This document shows, piece after piece, positions 45,820-53,991 of a stretch of 64,000 nt of DNA. Origin of the DNA: JBALVT01 sp036960305 (lineage in GTDB: Bacteria > Pseudomonadota > Gammaproteobacteria > Pseudomonadales > Halieaceae); contig JBALWA010000007.1 of the NCBI GenBank assembly GCA_036960305.1, forward strand, positions 1-64,000, given 5' to 3'. The notes under the pieces are model-generated. The model made no database searches. It saw only the letters and a list, made by a program, of their open reading frames with translations, and had not been told where the DNA came from. Position numbers and translations under genes: made by a program. Within the stretch, counting starts at the first letter, position 1; every line of letters starts with the position of its first letter.

Positions 45820-47202
45820 ATGGCTGAAACGCGACTATCGTTCAAAGAAAAGTTCTCCTATGGGCTGGGAGACACCGCAAGTAATATCGTCTTCCAATCG
45901 GTGATGATGTTTCTGATGTTCTTCTACACCGATATTTTCGGTCTATCCCCCGCTGCCGTCGGCACTATGTTTCTCCTGGTGCGGGTATTGGATGCTATAA
46001 CCGACCCCGTTATGGGAGCCCTCGCCGATCGTACCCAGACCCGCTGGGGAAAATTTCGCCCCTACCTGATTTGGCTGGCAGTGCCCTATGCGGCGATTTG
46101 TATACTAACGTTTACCACGCCCGACTGGAGCGATAGCGCGAAGCTGATCTACGCCTACGTAACCTATGCCCTGCTAATGGTCATGTACACGGCGATAAAT
46201 ATTCCCTACTGCGCCCTGGGTGGTGTACTGACCAACGATCCAAAGGAACGTGTCTCTCTCCAGTCCTACCGTTTTGTATTGGCCTCCGCCGGTGGACTGA
46301 TGGTATCCGGCCTAACCCTGCCGCTGGTGGCCTGGTTGGGCGGCGGCGACAACGCCAAGGGTTATCAATTGGCCATTGCACTGATGAGTGTGATGGGAAT
46401 AGGCATGTTCGTGATCTGTTTTGCCAATACGCGCGAACGGGTGACAGCGGTTACAGAATCCACCTCCTCGTTTTTTGGCGACCTGAAAGGTTTATTCCGC
46501 AACGACCAGTGGATGTTGCTATCAATACTCACTTTCCTGATCGTCATTGGCGTCATGATTCGCGGCGCCGTCGCCCTGTACTACGTCAAGTACGTACTGG
46601 ATTCTGAGTCCCTGTCCACCGCCTTTATGACCCTGGGCATGCTGGGCATGTTGATAGGCAGCGGACTTGCCCCCCTGGTCACCAGGCGATACTGCAAAAT
46701 CAAAGTCTACAGCTTCTGTAACGTCGGCATCGCCGCGCTTTGCGTAGTGTTCTATTTGGAGGGCCACTCATCCATCGCCCTGGCCTTCGGCCTGCACTTC
46801 ATCATTGGGCTGTTACAGCAACTGACAACGCCACTACTGTGGGCCATGCTGTCGGATACCGTGGATTACGGCGAGTGGAAGGGTGGCAGCCGTATCACTG
46901 GCCTGGCGTTCTCCGCCACGCTATTCGCCCTGAAGCTGGGTATGGCACTTGCAGGCGCCCTCACCGGGTGGGTACTAGCGGGCTACGGTTATGATGGTGG
47001 TCTTGCGGTACAATCCGACGAGGCCAAGAATGGCATTATCCTTCTTTTCACTGCAGTACCTGCTGTCACTGCAATCATTGGCGCCGTTTTAGTTCGCCGT
47101 TATCAACTGGATGATGAAACCCTGATTGCAGTGCAGAGCAAGCTGCAGAAGAAAGAGCCCTTTATGCCACTGGCGCAATTGCGCAGTGCTCGAGCTAATT
47201 AA
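45820..47202 (+). CDS. GPH-family glycoside:cation symporter (MFS)
   Basis: 460 aa, about 12 membrane spans. GPH landmarks are FSYGLGDTASNIVFQSVMMFLMFFYTD, DAITDPVMGALADRTQTRWGKFRPY and YTAINIPYCALGGVLTNDP. It should import a (di)saccharide or pentoside with Na+ or H+ for the GH39-like enzyme encoded 26 bp upstream. The epimerase-like gene follows 17 bp downstream, so the three genes form one operon. Confidence 0.93.
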   Translation: MAETRLSFKEKFSYGLGDTASNIVFQSVMMFLMFFYTDIFGLSPAAVGTMFLLVRVLDAITDPVMGALADRTQTRWGKFRPYLIWLAVPYAAICILTFTTPDWSDSAKLIYAYVTYALLMVMYTAINIPYCALGGVLTNDPKERVSLQSYRFVLASAGGLMVSGLTLPLVAWLGGGDNAKGYQLAIALMSVMGIGMFVICFANTRERVTAVTESTSSFFGDLKGLFRNDQWMLLSILTFLIVIGVMIRGAVALYYVKYVLDSESLSTAFMTLGMLGMLIGSGLAPLVTRRYCKIKVYSFCNVGIAALCVVFYLEGHSSIALAFGLHFIIGLLQQLTTPLLWAMLSDTVDYGEWKGGSRITGLAFSATLFALKLGMALAGALTGWVLAGYGYDGGLAVQSDEAKNGIILLFTAVPAVTAIIGAVLVRRYQLDDETLIAVQSKLQKKEPFMPLAQLRSARAN

Positions 47203-47219
47203 GGATGAGGAAAATTGCC

Positions 47220-48173
47220 ATGCGTGTCGTTGTCATTGGTGCCACCGGCCATATTGGTACTTTTCTGGTACCCCGCTTGGTCGCTGAGGGGTTTGAGGTT
47301 ATTGCGGTCAGTCGCCAGCGCCAGAATCCCTACCGGCAGGACAGCGCGTGGAAGTCCGTGCGCAGTATAAGCCTTGATCGCGCGGAGCTGGAAAGCGAAG
47401 GTCGATTTGGTGAGGCGATAGCCAAACTCGGCGGCGACATCATTATTGACCTCATTTGCTTCACCCAGGACAGCGCACGCCAGCTGGTTACTGCGGTTGG
47501 CGATGATATCCAACAGCTGCTCCACTGCGGCACCATCTGGGTCTATGGCGCCAGTCGCCTGGTACCCACATCCGAAGACCAGCCGCGTCAGCCACTGGGT
47601 GACTATGGTCGCAACAAGGCGGCCATTGAATCCTGGCTGCTCAATGCGGCGACGGAGTCCTCGCTTCCCGTGACGATACTCCACCCCGGACATATCGTGG
47701 GTGCCGGTTGGATGCCGCTCAACCCCGCTGGTAATTTCAATGCACAAATCTTTGACCACATTGCAGCGGGCAACGAGGTATTGCTGCCCAATATGGGAAT
47801 GGAAACCTTGCACCACGTGCACGCGGACGATGTCGCCCAAGCCTTTATGTTGGCTATCAGGCATCGTGAGAACGCCATCGGAGAGAGTTTCAATATTGTC
47901 AGCGATGCCGCCTTAACCCTGAATGGATACTGTGAAGCACTGGCGCAATGGCTGGACAAGCCCAGCAATATTCGTCACCTACCGCTGGATCAGTGGCGCG
48001 AGAGGGTTTCAGAAGAGGATTACCAGGCGTCTATTGAGCATCTGTCCCACGGTTCGCATTGCAGTAATGCCAAGGCGCGGCAGCTACTTTCCTTCGAACC
48101 CCGATTCAGTTCGATTGAAGGTATTCAGGACTCCCTGGCTCCGCATTTCGGTTTACCAAGCCCTATCAGCTAG
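47220..48173 (+). CDS. NAD-dependent epimerase/dehydratase family protein
   Basis: 317 aa, an extended SDR: VVVIGATGHIGTFLVPRL at the N-terminus binds NAD(P), with YGRNKAAIESWLL giving the Tyr-Lys pair and TILHPGHIVGAGWMPL and HHVHADDVAQAFMLAI later. It resembles sugar-nucleotide or sugar epimerases/reductases. The ATG at 47220 has GAGGAAA 6-8 nt upstream; an in-frame ATG 15 nt earlier lacks one. It is the last gene of the GH39-GPH operon and probably converts the released sugar. The exact substrate is unknown. Confidence 0.82.
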   Translation: MRVVVIGATGHIGTFLVPRLVAEGFEVIAVSRQRQNPYRQDSAWKSVRSISLDRAELESEGRFGEAIAKLGGDIIIDLICFTQDSARQLVTAVGDDIQQLLHCGTIWVYGASRLVPTSEDQPRQPLGDYGRNKAAIESWLLNAATESSLPVTILHPGHIVGAGWMPLNPAGNFNAQIFDHIAAGNEVLLPNMGMETLHHVHADDVAQAFMLAIRHRENAIGESFNIVSDAALTLNGYCEALAQWLDKPSNIRHLPLDQWRERVSEEDYQASIEHLSHGSHCSNAKARQLLSFEPRFSSIEGIQDSLAPHFGLPSPIS

Positions 48174-48180
48174 TTACTTC

Positions 48181-48207
48181 TTGCCTTTCCACAGAGCCCA
48201 AAGGCAA
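48181..48207 (+). terminator. Possible terminator after the GH39-GPH operon
   Basis: TTGCCTTT and AAAGGCAA form an 8-bp stem with an 11-nt loop 8 bp after the stop codon. There is no U-tract, so it is a weak candidate. Confidence 0.35.
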
Positions 48208-48309
48208 TATCCAAAATTGATAGATAGGCGGGAGTAGCTCAATAAAGAGAGCAATTTTTCATACCTGAAACTACACTGTATTAAATTCATTCAGGAATCA
48301 CCATACAGT

Positions 48310-49986
48310 ATGGAAGAGTTGACGATAGGCTTTGAGTGGTTACTGGAGCTGCTGCGGCAGCGCTCTGTGCTGTTATTGTTCCTGCTTCTTGGTGCGGGGT
48401 ATGTGATAGGAAAAATTAATGTCATGGGCTTCTCCCTGGGCCCGGTTGCCGGGGTACTGTTCGCCGGTTTATTCCTGGGCCATCATGGCTTACGCATCGG
48501 ATCGGGCGCACAGTCAGTCGGGTTTGCACTGTTTATTTTTTCCGTAGGTTATCAGGCAGGCCCCCGCTTTTTCAGTGCATTAAAGGCTGACGGTCTCAAG
48601 TATTTTATTCTGTCGATGGTCGTTGCGGTCTCTGCCGTCCTGATGACGCTTGCCGCCGCGAAGTTGCTTGCCCTGCAACCGGGCATGTCTGCCGGGTTGT
48701 TGGCCGGTGGTCTCACCAGTTCCCCCACGCTTGCGGCAGCGCAAGATGCCGTCCGTGAAGGGGCTGTCACGATACCTCCCGGTTACACCTCTGACCAATT
48801 GGTGGGCAATATTGCGAGCGCGTATGCCATTACCTATATTTTTGGCCTAACCGGGCTGATTACCATCATCAAATACCTGCCGCGCGTGCTAAATATCGAT
48901 CTGGCCGCCGAGTCGGAAAAGCTGGAGCAGGCCGGAGCGGCGACACAACAACCGGTCAATATTACGACCCGCTGCTACCGCGTGGAAAACCCGGACTTTC
49001 TGGTCCCGACTGTTCTCGAAATCAGGGAGCGGTACACAACTCGAAAGCCCCTCGCCACAGTGAAGCGAAATGGTGAGTCGATACAGATCGAGCCAACAGA
49101 CCATGTGCAGTTGGGTGACGTAATAGAATTGGTGGGGCCGCGAGAACTTTTTGCAACCGGCATAGCGGATATAGGCACTGAGTTGCCCCTTGATTGGGAC
49201 CTTTCCTTGGGCCAGTCTTCGGCTGTGGTGGTCGTTACCAATCGGCAAGTGTTTGACCTCACCCTTGGGGAGTTGGATATTCCGGGTGCTTTTGGCGTGT
49301 TGATAACGAAAATTGTTCGCTCTGCCGTCGAATTACCCCACAGTTACGACCTGGCTCTGGGGAACGGGGACATTCTGACAGTGGTCGGGCCGTCAGCCCA
49401 GATCGAGAAGTTTGGCCAGTATATGGGGCACCTCGAAAGCGACCTCTCACAAACAGATATGGTGACCTTCGCCTTCGGCATTGTTGTCGGCGTATTGCTG
49501 GGGATGCTGTCTTTCACAGTCGGTGGGGTCGCTATCGGTCTGGGGAATGCCGGTGGTTTGCTGGCTTCCGGCCTGGCGATTGGCTACCTCCGTAGCGTCC
49601 GTCCCACTTTCGGCCGGCTGCCGGAAGCAACAAGTTGGTGGTTGATGGAGTTCGGATTACTTCTGTTTATGGCTGGGGTCGGGCTGCGAGCCGGCGGGAG
49701 CTTTTTGGAAACATTGCAGCATGCGGGGCCGCTTCTCATCATTGCGGGACTGTTGATAACCACGATCCCCCTACTGCTCGCTTACTTCGTGGGAAGCCGC
49801 TGGCTCAAACTCAACCCGGCAATATTGATGGGGGCTCTTACTGGCGCCATGACCAGTGGCGCATCACTGAGCGTCGTGACAGAAGAAGCAGGCAGTACGG
49901 TTCCCGCTATAGGCTACGCGGGGACGTACGCCTTCGGTAATGTCTTGCTGATGGTAGCGGGTCCACTGGTGATTCTGCTTGCCTAG
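48310..49986 (+). CDS. AspT/YidE-type putative amino-acid exchanger
   Basis: 558 aa: two hydrophobic AAEX/YidE halves (about residues 15-190 and 385-558) flank a cytoplasmic part with two TrkA-C (RCK-C)-like segments (VLEIRERYTTRKPLATVKRNGESI and LDIPGAFGVLITKIVRS). The repeated GLTSSPTLAAA and GAMTSGASLSVV motifs mark the duplicated membrane halves. Known members exchange aspartate for alanine or related anions. The gene stands alone, convergent with the GMC gene; AGGA lies rather far (13 nt) from the ATG. Confidence 0.87.
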   Translation: MEELTIGFEWLLELLRQRSVLLLFLLLGAGYVIGKINVMGFSLGPVAGVLFAGLFLGHHGLRIGSGAQSVGFALFIFSVGYQAGPRFFSALKADGLKYFILSMVVAVSAVLMTLAAAKLLALQPGMSAGLLAGGLTSSPTLAAAQDAVREGAVTIPPGYTSDQLVGNIASAYAITYIFGLTGLITIIKYLPRVLNIDLAAESEKLEQAGAATQQPVNITTRCYRVENPDFLVPTVLEIRERYTTRKPLATVKRNGESIQIEPTDHVQLGDVIELVGPRELFATGIADIGTELPLDWDLSLGQSSAVVVVTNRQVFDLTLGELDIPGAFGVLITKIVRSAVELPHSYDLALGNGDILTVVGPSAQIEKFGQYMGHLESDLSQTDMVTFAFGIVVGVLLGMLSFTVGGVAIGLGNAGGLLASGLAIGYLRSVRPTFGRLPEATSWWLMEFGLLLFMAGVGLRAGGSFLETLQHAGPLLIIAGLLITTIPLLLAYFVGSRWLKLNPAILMGALTGAMTSGASLSVVTEEAGSTVPAIGYAGTYAFGNVLLMVAGPLVILLA

Positions 49987-50005
49987 CGAAGGTAGTGATC
50001 CTCAG

Positions 50006-51703
50006 CTAGACCTTGCCTTCCCGCAACAGCCCCACCGCAATATCCACCGCGCGTGCCGTAATGGCCATATAGGTCAACGAGGGATTCACGCAGGACGAGG
50101 ATGTCATGCAAGAGCCATCAGTGACGAACAGGTTAGGCACATCGTGTGTCTGGTTATAAGCGTTCAGGGCAGACGTGGCTGGGTCCCTACCCATACGCAC
50201 CGTACCCATTTCATGGATAGCCTCTCCGGGAAGCCCTCGGTTTGTACGCTCCATTACCTCGACACCGCCGACAGTTCTGATCATGGCGGCGGCCTGTTTG
50301 GTCATATCGGGGATCATTGCATCTTCATTGCTACCGAAGCTGAAATCGAACCTGATCTGGGGTATACCAAAGCGATCAAGCTTGCGCTCATCAAGCGATA
50401 TGGCATTGTCGTATTGAGGCAGGCACTCCGAATAGCCCAGCATGAACATTGTCCAGGGACCGGGACTGCGCAGTTGCGTCTTCAAGCTCTCACCAAAGCC
50501 CGGAGTCTTATCGTACATCGATTTCCAGCCGCCTCTACCGATGTAGACCTGATAGCCGTAACCACGCAAGAATTCAGTGTCCTTGTCTTGTGAATCCACA
50601 TTGCGAAACCTCGGAACATAGCCCCCGGTAGGCCGATTGCCGTATTCAACATATTCCTCATAGCCAGGAATGACGCCGATAGCACCCGGCCCCATCGCGT
50701 GATCCATCAAATAATGTCCAACGACACCACTGCGGTTGGCCAAGCCATTGGGGAACGCTGCGGACTTGGAGTTGAGTAGAATCTGAGCCGAGGCTACGGT
50801 TGATGCGCACAGAAACACGAGTTTCGAACGGTAGGTTTTTTTGTCCCCGGAGTGAGCGTCGATCACCCGCACGCCGCTAACCCGGTGTTCATTCTCCGAG
50901 TATTCCAGGCTGTGTACCACGCTGTCGGGTAACAGCGTTAGATTACCTGTCTTTTTGGCGGCCGGTAGAGTGGAACTCTGGCTGCTGAAGTAGGCGCCTA
51001 CGGAACACCCTCGCTCACAGGGACCACAGTAATGACAAGTGCCCCGCCCCTCCTTCGGTTCAGTTAGAATTGCGGTTCGACCAATGGTATAGGTTCGCTC
51101 GGGAAACTCTTCCTCGATGCGGGCCTTCGCCTTTTTCTCGACGACATTTAATTCCATAGCCGGTAGAAAATCACTGTCGGGCAACGCGCTCAGACCCTCG
51201 GCCTGTCCGCTCACCCCAATAAAGTCTTCAACATGCCGATACCAGGGTTCCAGGTCCCGATATCGGATGGGCCAATCGACACCGTGTCCGTCTTGCTTAT
51301 TGGCTAGAAAATCCTGTTCGCTCCAACGATAGGATTGCCTGCCCCAGATTAGGGAGCGGCCGCCAACGACGTCTGCACGTTGCCACATAAAAGGCTTGTC
51401 AGGCGTCGGAACATAGGGGTTTTCCTTGTCATTATTCCAAAACTGGCGGTTCGTCTCGTCAAAGGCGTAGCAGCGGCTTTGCACCGAGTATTCCTCTTCG
51501 TACAACTCCCGCAGTGGCTTGCCACGAAAAGGGATATCCCAGGACGGCATATGCTCACCCTGGTAGTCCCTGCCATGTTGGATGTCACTGCCACGCTCCA
51601 GCACTAATACCTTGAGCCCGCGCTCGGTCAGTTCCTTGGCGGCCCAGCCGCCAGTAATACCAGAACCCACCACAATGGCATCAAAATCGGTCGTCTCGTT
51701 CAT
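50006..51703 (-). CDS. GMC-type glycoside 3-dehydrogenase, catalytic subunit
   Basis: 565 aa. The FAD-binding start is DAIVVGSGITGGWAAKELTE; the GMC catalytic His and Asn are in HEMGTVRMG and CVNPSLTYMAI. The cysteines CHYCGPCERGC (about 227) include C-x5-C-x3-C, the spacing of the 3Fe-4S ligands in the FAD glucose dehydrogenase/glucoside 3-dehydrogenase alpha subunit. There is no own leader; export by hitchhiking on the Tat leader of the small subunit, encoded 27 bp upstream, is the known mode. It would oxidise C3 of sugars or glycosides in the periplasm. The cytochrome subunit of such complexes is not encoded next to it. Confidence 0.87.
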   Translation of the reverse strand: MNETTDFDAIVVGSGITGGWAAKELTERGLKVLVLERGSDIQHGRDYQGEHMPSWDIPFRGKPLRELYEEEYSVQSRCYAFDETNRQFWNNDKENPYVPTPDKPFMWQRADVVGGRSLIWGRQSYRWSEQDFLANKQDGHGVDWPIRYRDLEPWYRHVEDFIGVSGQAEGLSALPDSDFLPAMELNVVEKKAKARIEEEFPERTYTIGRTAILTEPKEGRGTCHYCGPCERGCSVGAYFSSQSSTLPAAKKTGNLTLLPDSVVHSLEYSENEHRVSGVRVIDAHSGDKKTYRSKLVFLCASTVASAQILLNSKSAAFPNGLANRSGVVGHYLMDHAMGPGAIGVIPGYEEYVEYGNRPTGGYVPRFRNVDSQDKDTEFLRGYGYQVYIGRGGWKSMYDKTPGFGESLKTQLRSPGPWTMFMLGYSECLPQYDNAISLDERKLDRFGIPQIRFDFSFGSNEDAMIPDMTKQAAAMIRTVGGVEVMERTNRGLPGEAIHEMGTVRMGRDPATSALNAYNQTHDVPNLFVTDGSCMTSSSCVNPSLTYMAITARAVDIAVGLLREGKV

Positions 51704-51730
51704 GATATTTCTCCGGTCGCTGTCACAGGC

Positions 51731-52291
51731 CTAGTAACTCCACTGCTTACCCACATCGGAGAACAGATAATCTCCCTTGTATCGCATGGGAACCGGGTTG
51801 TAGGACAATTCCTGCTTTGCACCAATCTCCGAGGTGTAGTAACCCAATACCGTGAGCTCCTTCATGGTTTTGAAATAAAACCCTTCGGGTGCGGTCTCTT
51901 CCTTAACGCGACTCTCACACAAACCGAGAAATTCATCCTGTTGTTCGCTGGAGCACTCCTCAAAATCCTGTTTATATTTTTCCTTAGACAAGGCCAGAAA
52001 CGCGCGCTCTGCGGTGATGAACTGTGTTTGTTCCAATGGCGTGTACCAGTCCCGATAGATCAAATCGACAAATTCGGGGACCTTTGCTTCTATTGCTCCC
52101 GGGGTATCAGTAGCCGGGATTATGCGCGCAGACACAGCTGAAATTGTTCCGAGTGATCCAACGCTGAGACCACCGGCCGAGGGTGAAATGGCTGGGGCCT
52201 GAACGCCCGCAAGCACCGCCCGCGACACAGGAAGCGAAACGGTAGCGCCCAGTATTATGCCTGCCTTTTGTAACAGTTCCCTGCGGTTCAT
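51731..52291 (-). CDS. Gluconate-2-dehydrogenase subunit-3-like small (gamma) subunit
   Basis: 186 aa with a Tat-like leader (MNRRELLQKAGIILGATVSL), then a helical domain with ARIIPATDTPGAIEAKVPEFVD, typical of the gluconate_2-dh3 family. It chaperones and exports the folded GMC subunit encoded directly downstream. The twin arginines (NRRELLQ) support Tat export. The pair forms a two-gene operon. Confidence 0.9.
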   Translation of the reverse strand: MNRRELLQKAGIILGATVSLPVSRAVLAGVQAPAISPSAGGLSVGSLGTISAVSARIIPATDTPGAIEAKVPEFVDLIYRDWYTPLEQTQFITAERAFLALSKEKYKQDFEECSSEQQDEFLGLCESRVKEETAPEGFYFKTMKELTVLGYYTSEIGAKQELSYNPVPMRYKGDYLFSDVGKQWSY

Positions 52292-52492
52292 AGTGTTACT
52301 CCCCTGAAGTAGCGAGCAGGTCAGGTTTGACGCCGTCGCAGCATTTTCAGAATCTAACTATGCACGCGACACGGTCACCAAGGCTACGCAGTATTTCCCC
52401 GGATACCGATATTTTTTTCGAGAAGTAACGAATGTATTTCGCATCGAGTTGATCAAGCAGGGATTATCGACTTTGTTAGCCCCGGAAACGCA

Positions 52493-53707
52493 TCATTTTC
52501 TCTTGTCCGACATATGCTGTGCCGCCTCTCGCGCAGCGTTGAGGCGCGTGCGGGCTGTATTGCTCGAACTCACATCCACAGAGGGGAAACGGAAACCAGC
52601 GTACATCACCCGTCTCTCGCGGGTCCTGGGCGCCTGTGCCATGTGATGGGTGCAACTCAAGTGGATCGTGATATCACCGGTACTGGTAGGAACGTCCACT
52701 ACGGGCAGGCCGAAGCTCTTCGGATCCCTCACGAATGAGGGTCGGATCAGCGCGCGATGACTCCCTGCTATCACGCGAATCTGTCCGGACTCCTCGTCGG
52801 CACCCGTTACGGAGATACCCACCGTCAGGCTGCAACACTCCAGGCTATGGCGTCCCTGGGCGCAGTCCTTGTGCCAGGGCAGGTCAGATATTCCCTGCAC
52901 TACGTTGAGAGGCTTGATCAGTGCCTCGATCTGGTTGCCCTCCAGTGAGTTATGCACATGGCCTAGCCCTGGGATCTCTCCGATTCGTGTGAAACGTGGG
53001 TCCTGTAGTAACCGGGCTGTGTTATCTGAAACCTGGTCGAACGCCTGCATCCGCACCAGGCGCCGGTCTCCCTGCTGTGTGGTTGCCCACCAGCTCTTGC
53101 CATCCCCGTCGGTGTACTCGCTTTGAGAAGTGTCCATATCCTGAGAGATTGCAGCCATCTCCTCCGAGGAAAATACCCCGCGTATATGCAGGAAACCAGC
53201 CGTTTCAAGGAAATAGCGCATTTCTTCGATCGAGTCCTCGATACTGAACTTGTGCTCCAGGTCCAGTTGCGAACCATCCTTGGCCAGGAGTTCTATGGCG
53301 CCGGAAACATGTATCGGTCGCTTGTCCACAACCGCCCGTAAAATCAACCACCAGTCGAGGTAGTCTTCCAGCGTGCCACGCGGTATATCCAAGTCGCCCG
53401 TGGTAAAGAAGGTAATGGGCGTATATTCATCGTTGACGAGGCCAGAAAATTCCTCCTCGCTCATCCGTACATGTAGACCACTGTGTGCCACCCCATCGGC
53501 AACAGACAGGCGGCCCTCCCTGACGCTCAATTGCCAGGATTCACCTTCGCACTCAACCGTGAAATCGTCCGGGCTATTGCTCTCCAGCCAGGCCTGCATA
53601 TACACCTGGCCGCTGTCTGCATACGCCCGCAGCTGCTCGTTGAAAAATTCGCCCGGAGATACGGGGCAGATATCGGCTTCACTCCGAGTTCTCATATCGA
53701 TGGACAT
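52493..53707 (-). CDS. SCP2-like/phytanoyl-CoA-dioxygenase fusion protein
   Basis: 404 aa. The N-terminal 150 residues resemble a SCP2 sterol-carrier domain (FTVECEGESWQLSVREGRL ... FFTTGDLDIPRGTLEDYLDWW). The C-terminal part is a PhyH Fe(II)/2-oxoglutarate dioxygenase: the HxD ligands are in LPWHKDCAQGRH (about 278-280), the distal His near IHLSCTHHM (about 351) and the 2-oxoglutarate Arg probably in RERRVMY. A fused lipid-binding module suggests a hydrophobic substrate such as a sterol or terpenoid. AAGGAG precedes the ATG. It is divergent from the Baeyer-Villiger monooxygenase. Confidence 0.83.
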   Translation of the reverse strand: MSIDMRTRSEADICPVSPGEFFNEQLRAYADSGQVYMQAWLESNSPDDFTVECEGESWQLSVREGRLSVADGVAHSGLHVRMSEEEFSGLVNDEYTPITFFTTGDLDIPRGTLEDYLDWWLILRAVVDKRPIHVSGAIELLAKDGSQLDLEHKFSIEDSIEEMRYFLETAGFLHIRGVFSSEEMAAISQDMDTSQSEYTDGDGKSWWATTQQGDRRLVRMQAFDQVSDNTARLLQDPRFTRIGEIPGLGHVHNSLEGNQIEALIKPLNVVQGISDLPWHKDCAQGRHSLECCSLTVGISVTGADEESGQIRVIAGSHRALIRPSFVRDPKSFGLPVVDVPTSTGDITIHLSCTHHMAQAPRTRERRVMYAGFRFPSVDVSSSNTARTRLNAAREAAQHMSDKRK

Positions 53708-53818
53708 TTTTCACTCCTTAGCTTTGTACTGAGTCCCAAAGACTAACACCAATCGGCTTAGCTCATAGAGGTATCACAGCTATTCGTTTTTTACTGTACT
53801 CCGAGCTATAGTTTTCAT

Positions 53819-53842
53819 CTAGTATCATCAGAATGATAATAG
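53819..53842. promoter_or_regulatory. Palindromic operator candidate between PhyH and BVMO genes
   Basis: CTAGTATCAT-CAGA-ATGATAATAG: 10-bp arms inverted at 9 of 10 positions, with the inner 6 bp perfect. It lies in the 284-bp divergent region, 112 bp from the PhyH start and 150 bp from the BVMO start. The region contains no other convincing gene. Confidence 0.55.
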
Positions 53843-53991
53843 TTCACGTCTATGCGCTGTCGCCCTTTAATGAAAAAGTTACACGAACACTCTAGCTGAA
53901 GGGGCTTACGTACGAGATACAGCAATATCCGCGGGTCACGCGGTGGATGAACCGGGTCGAAAACGCGACTGACATAGAGGCCTAAACCATA

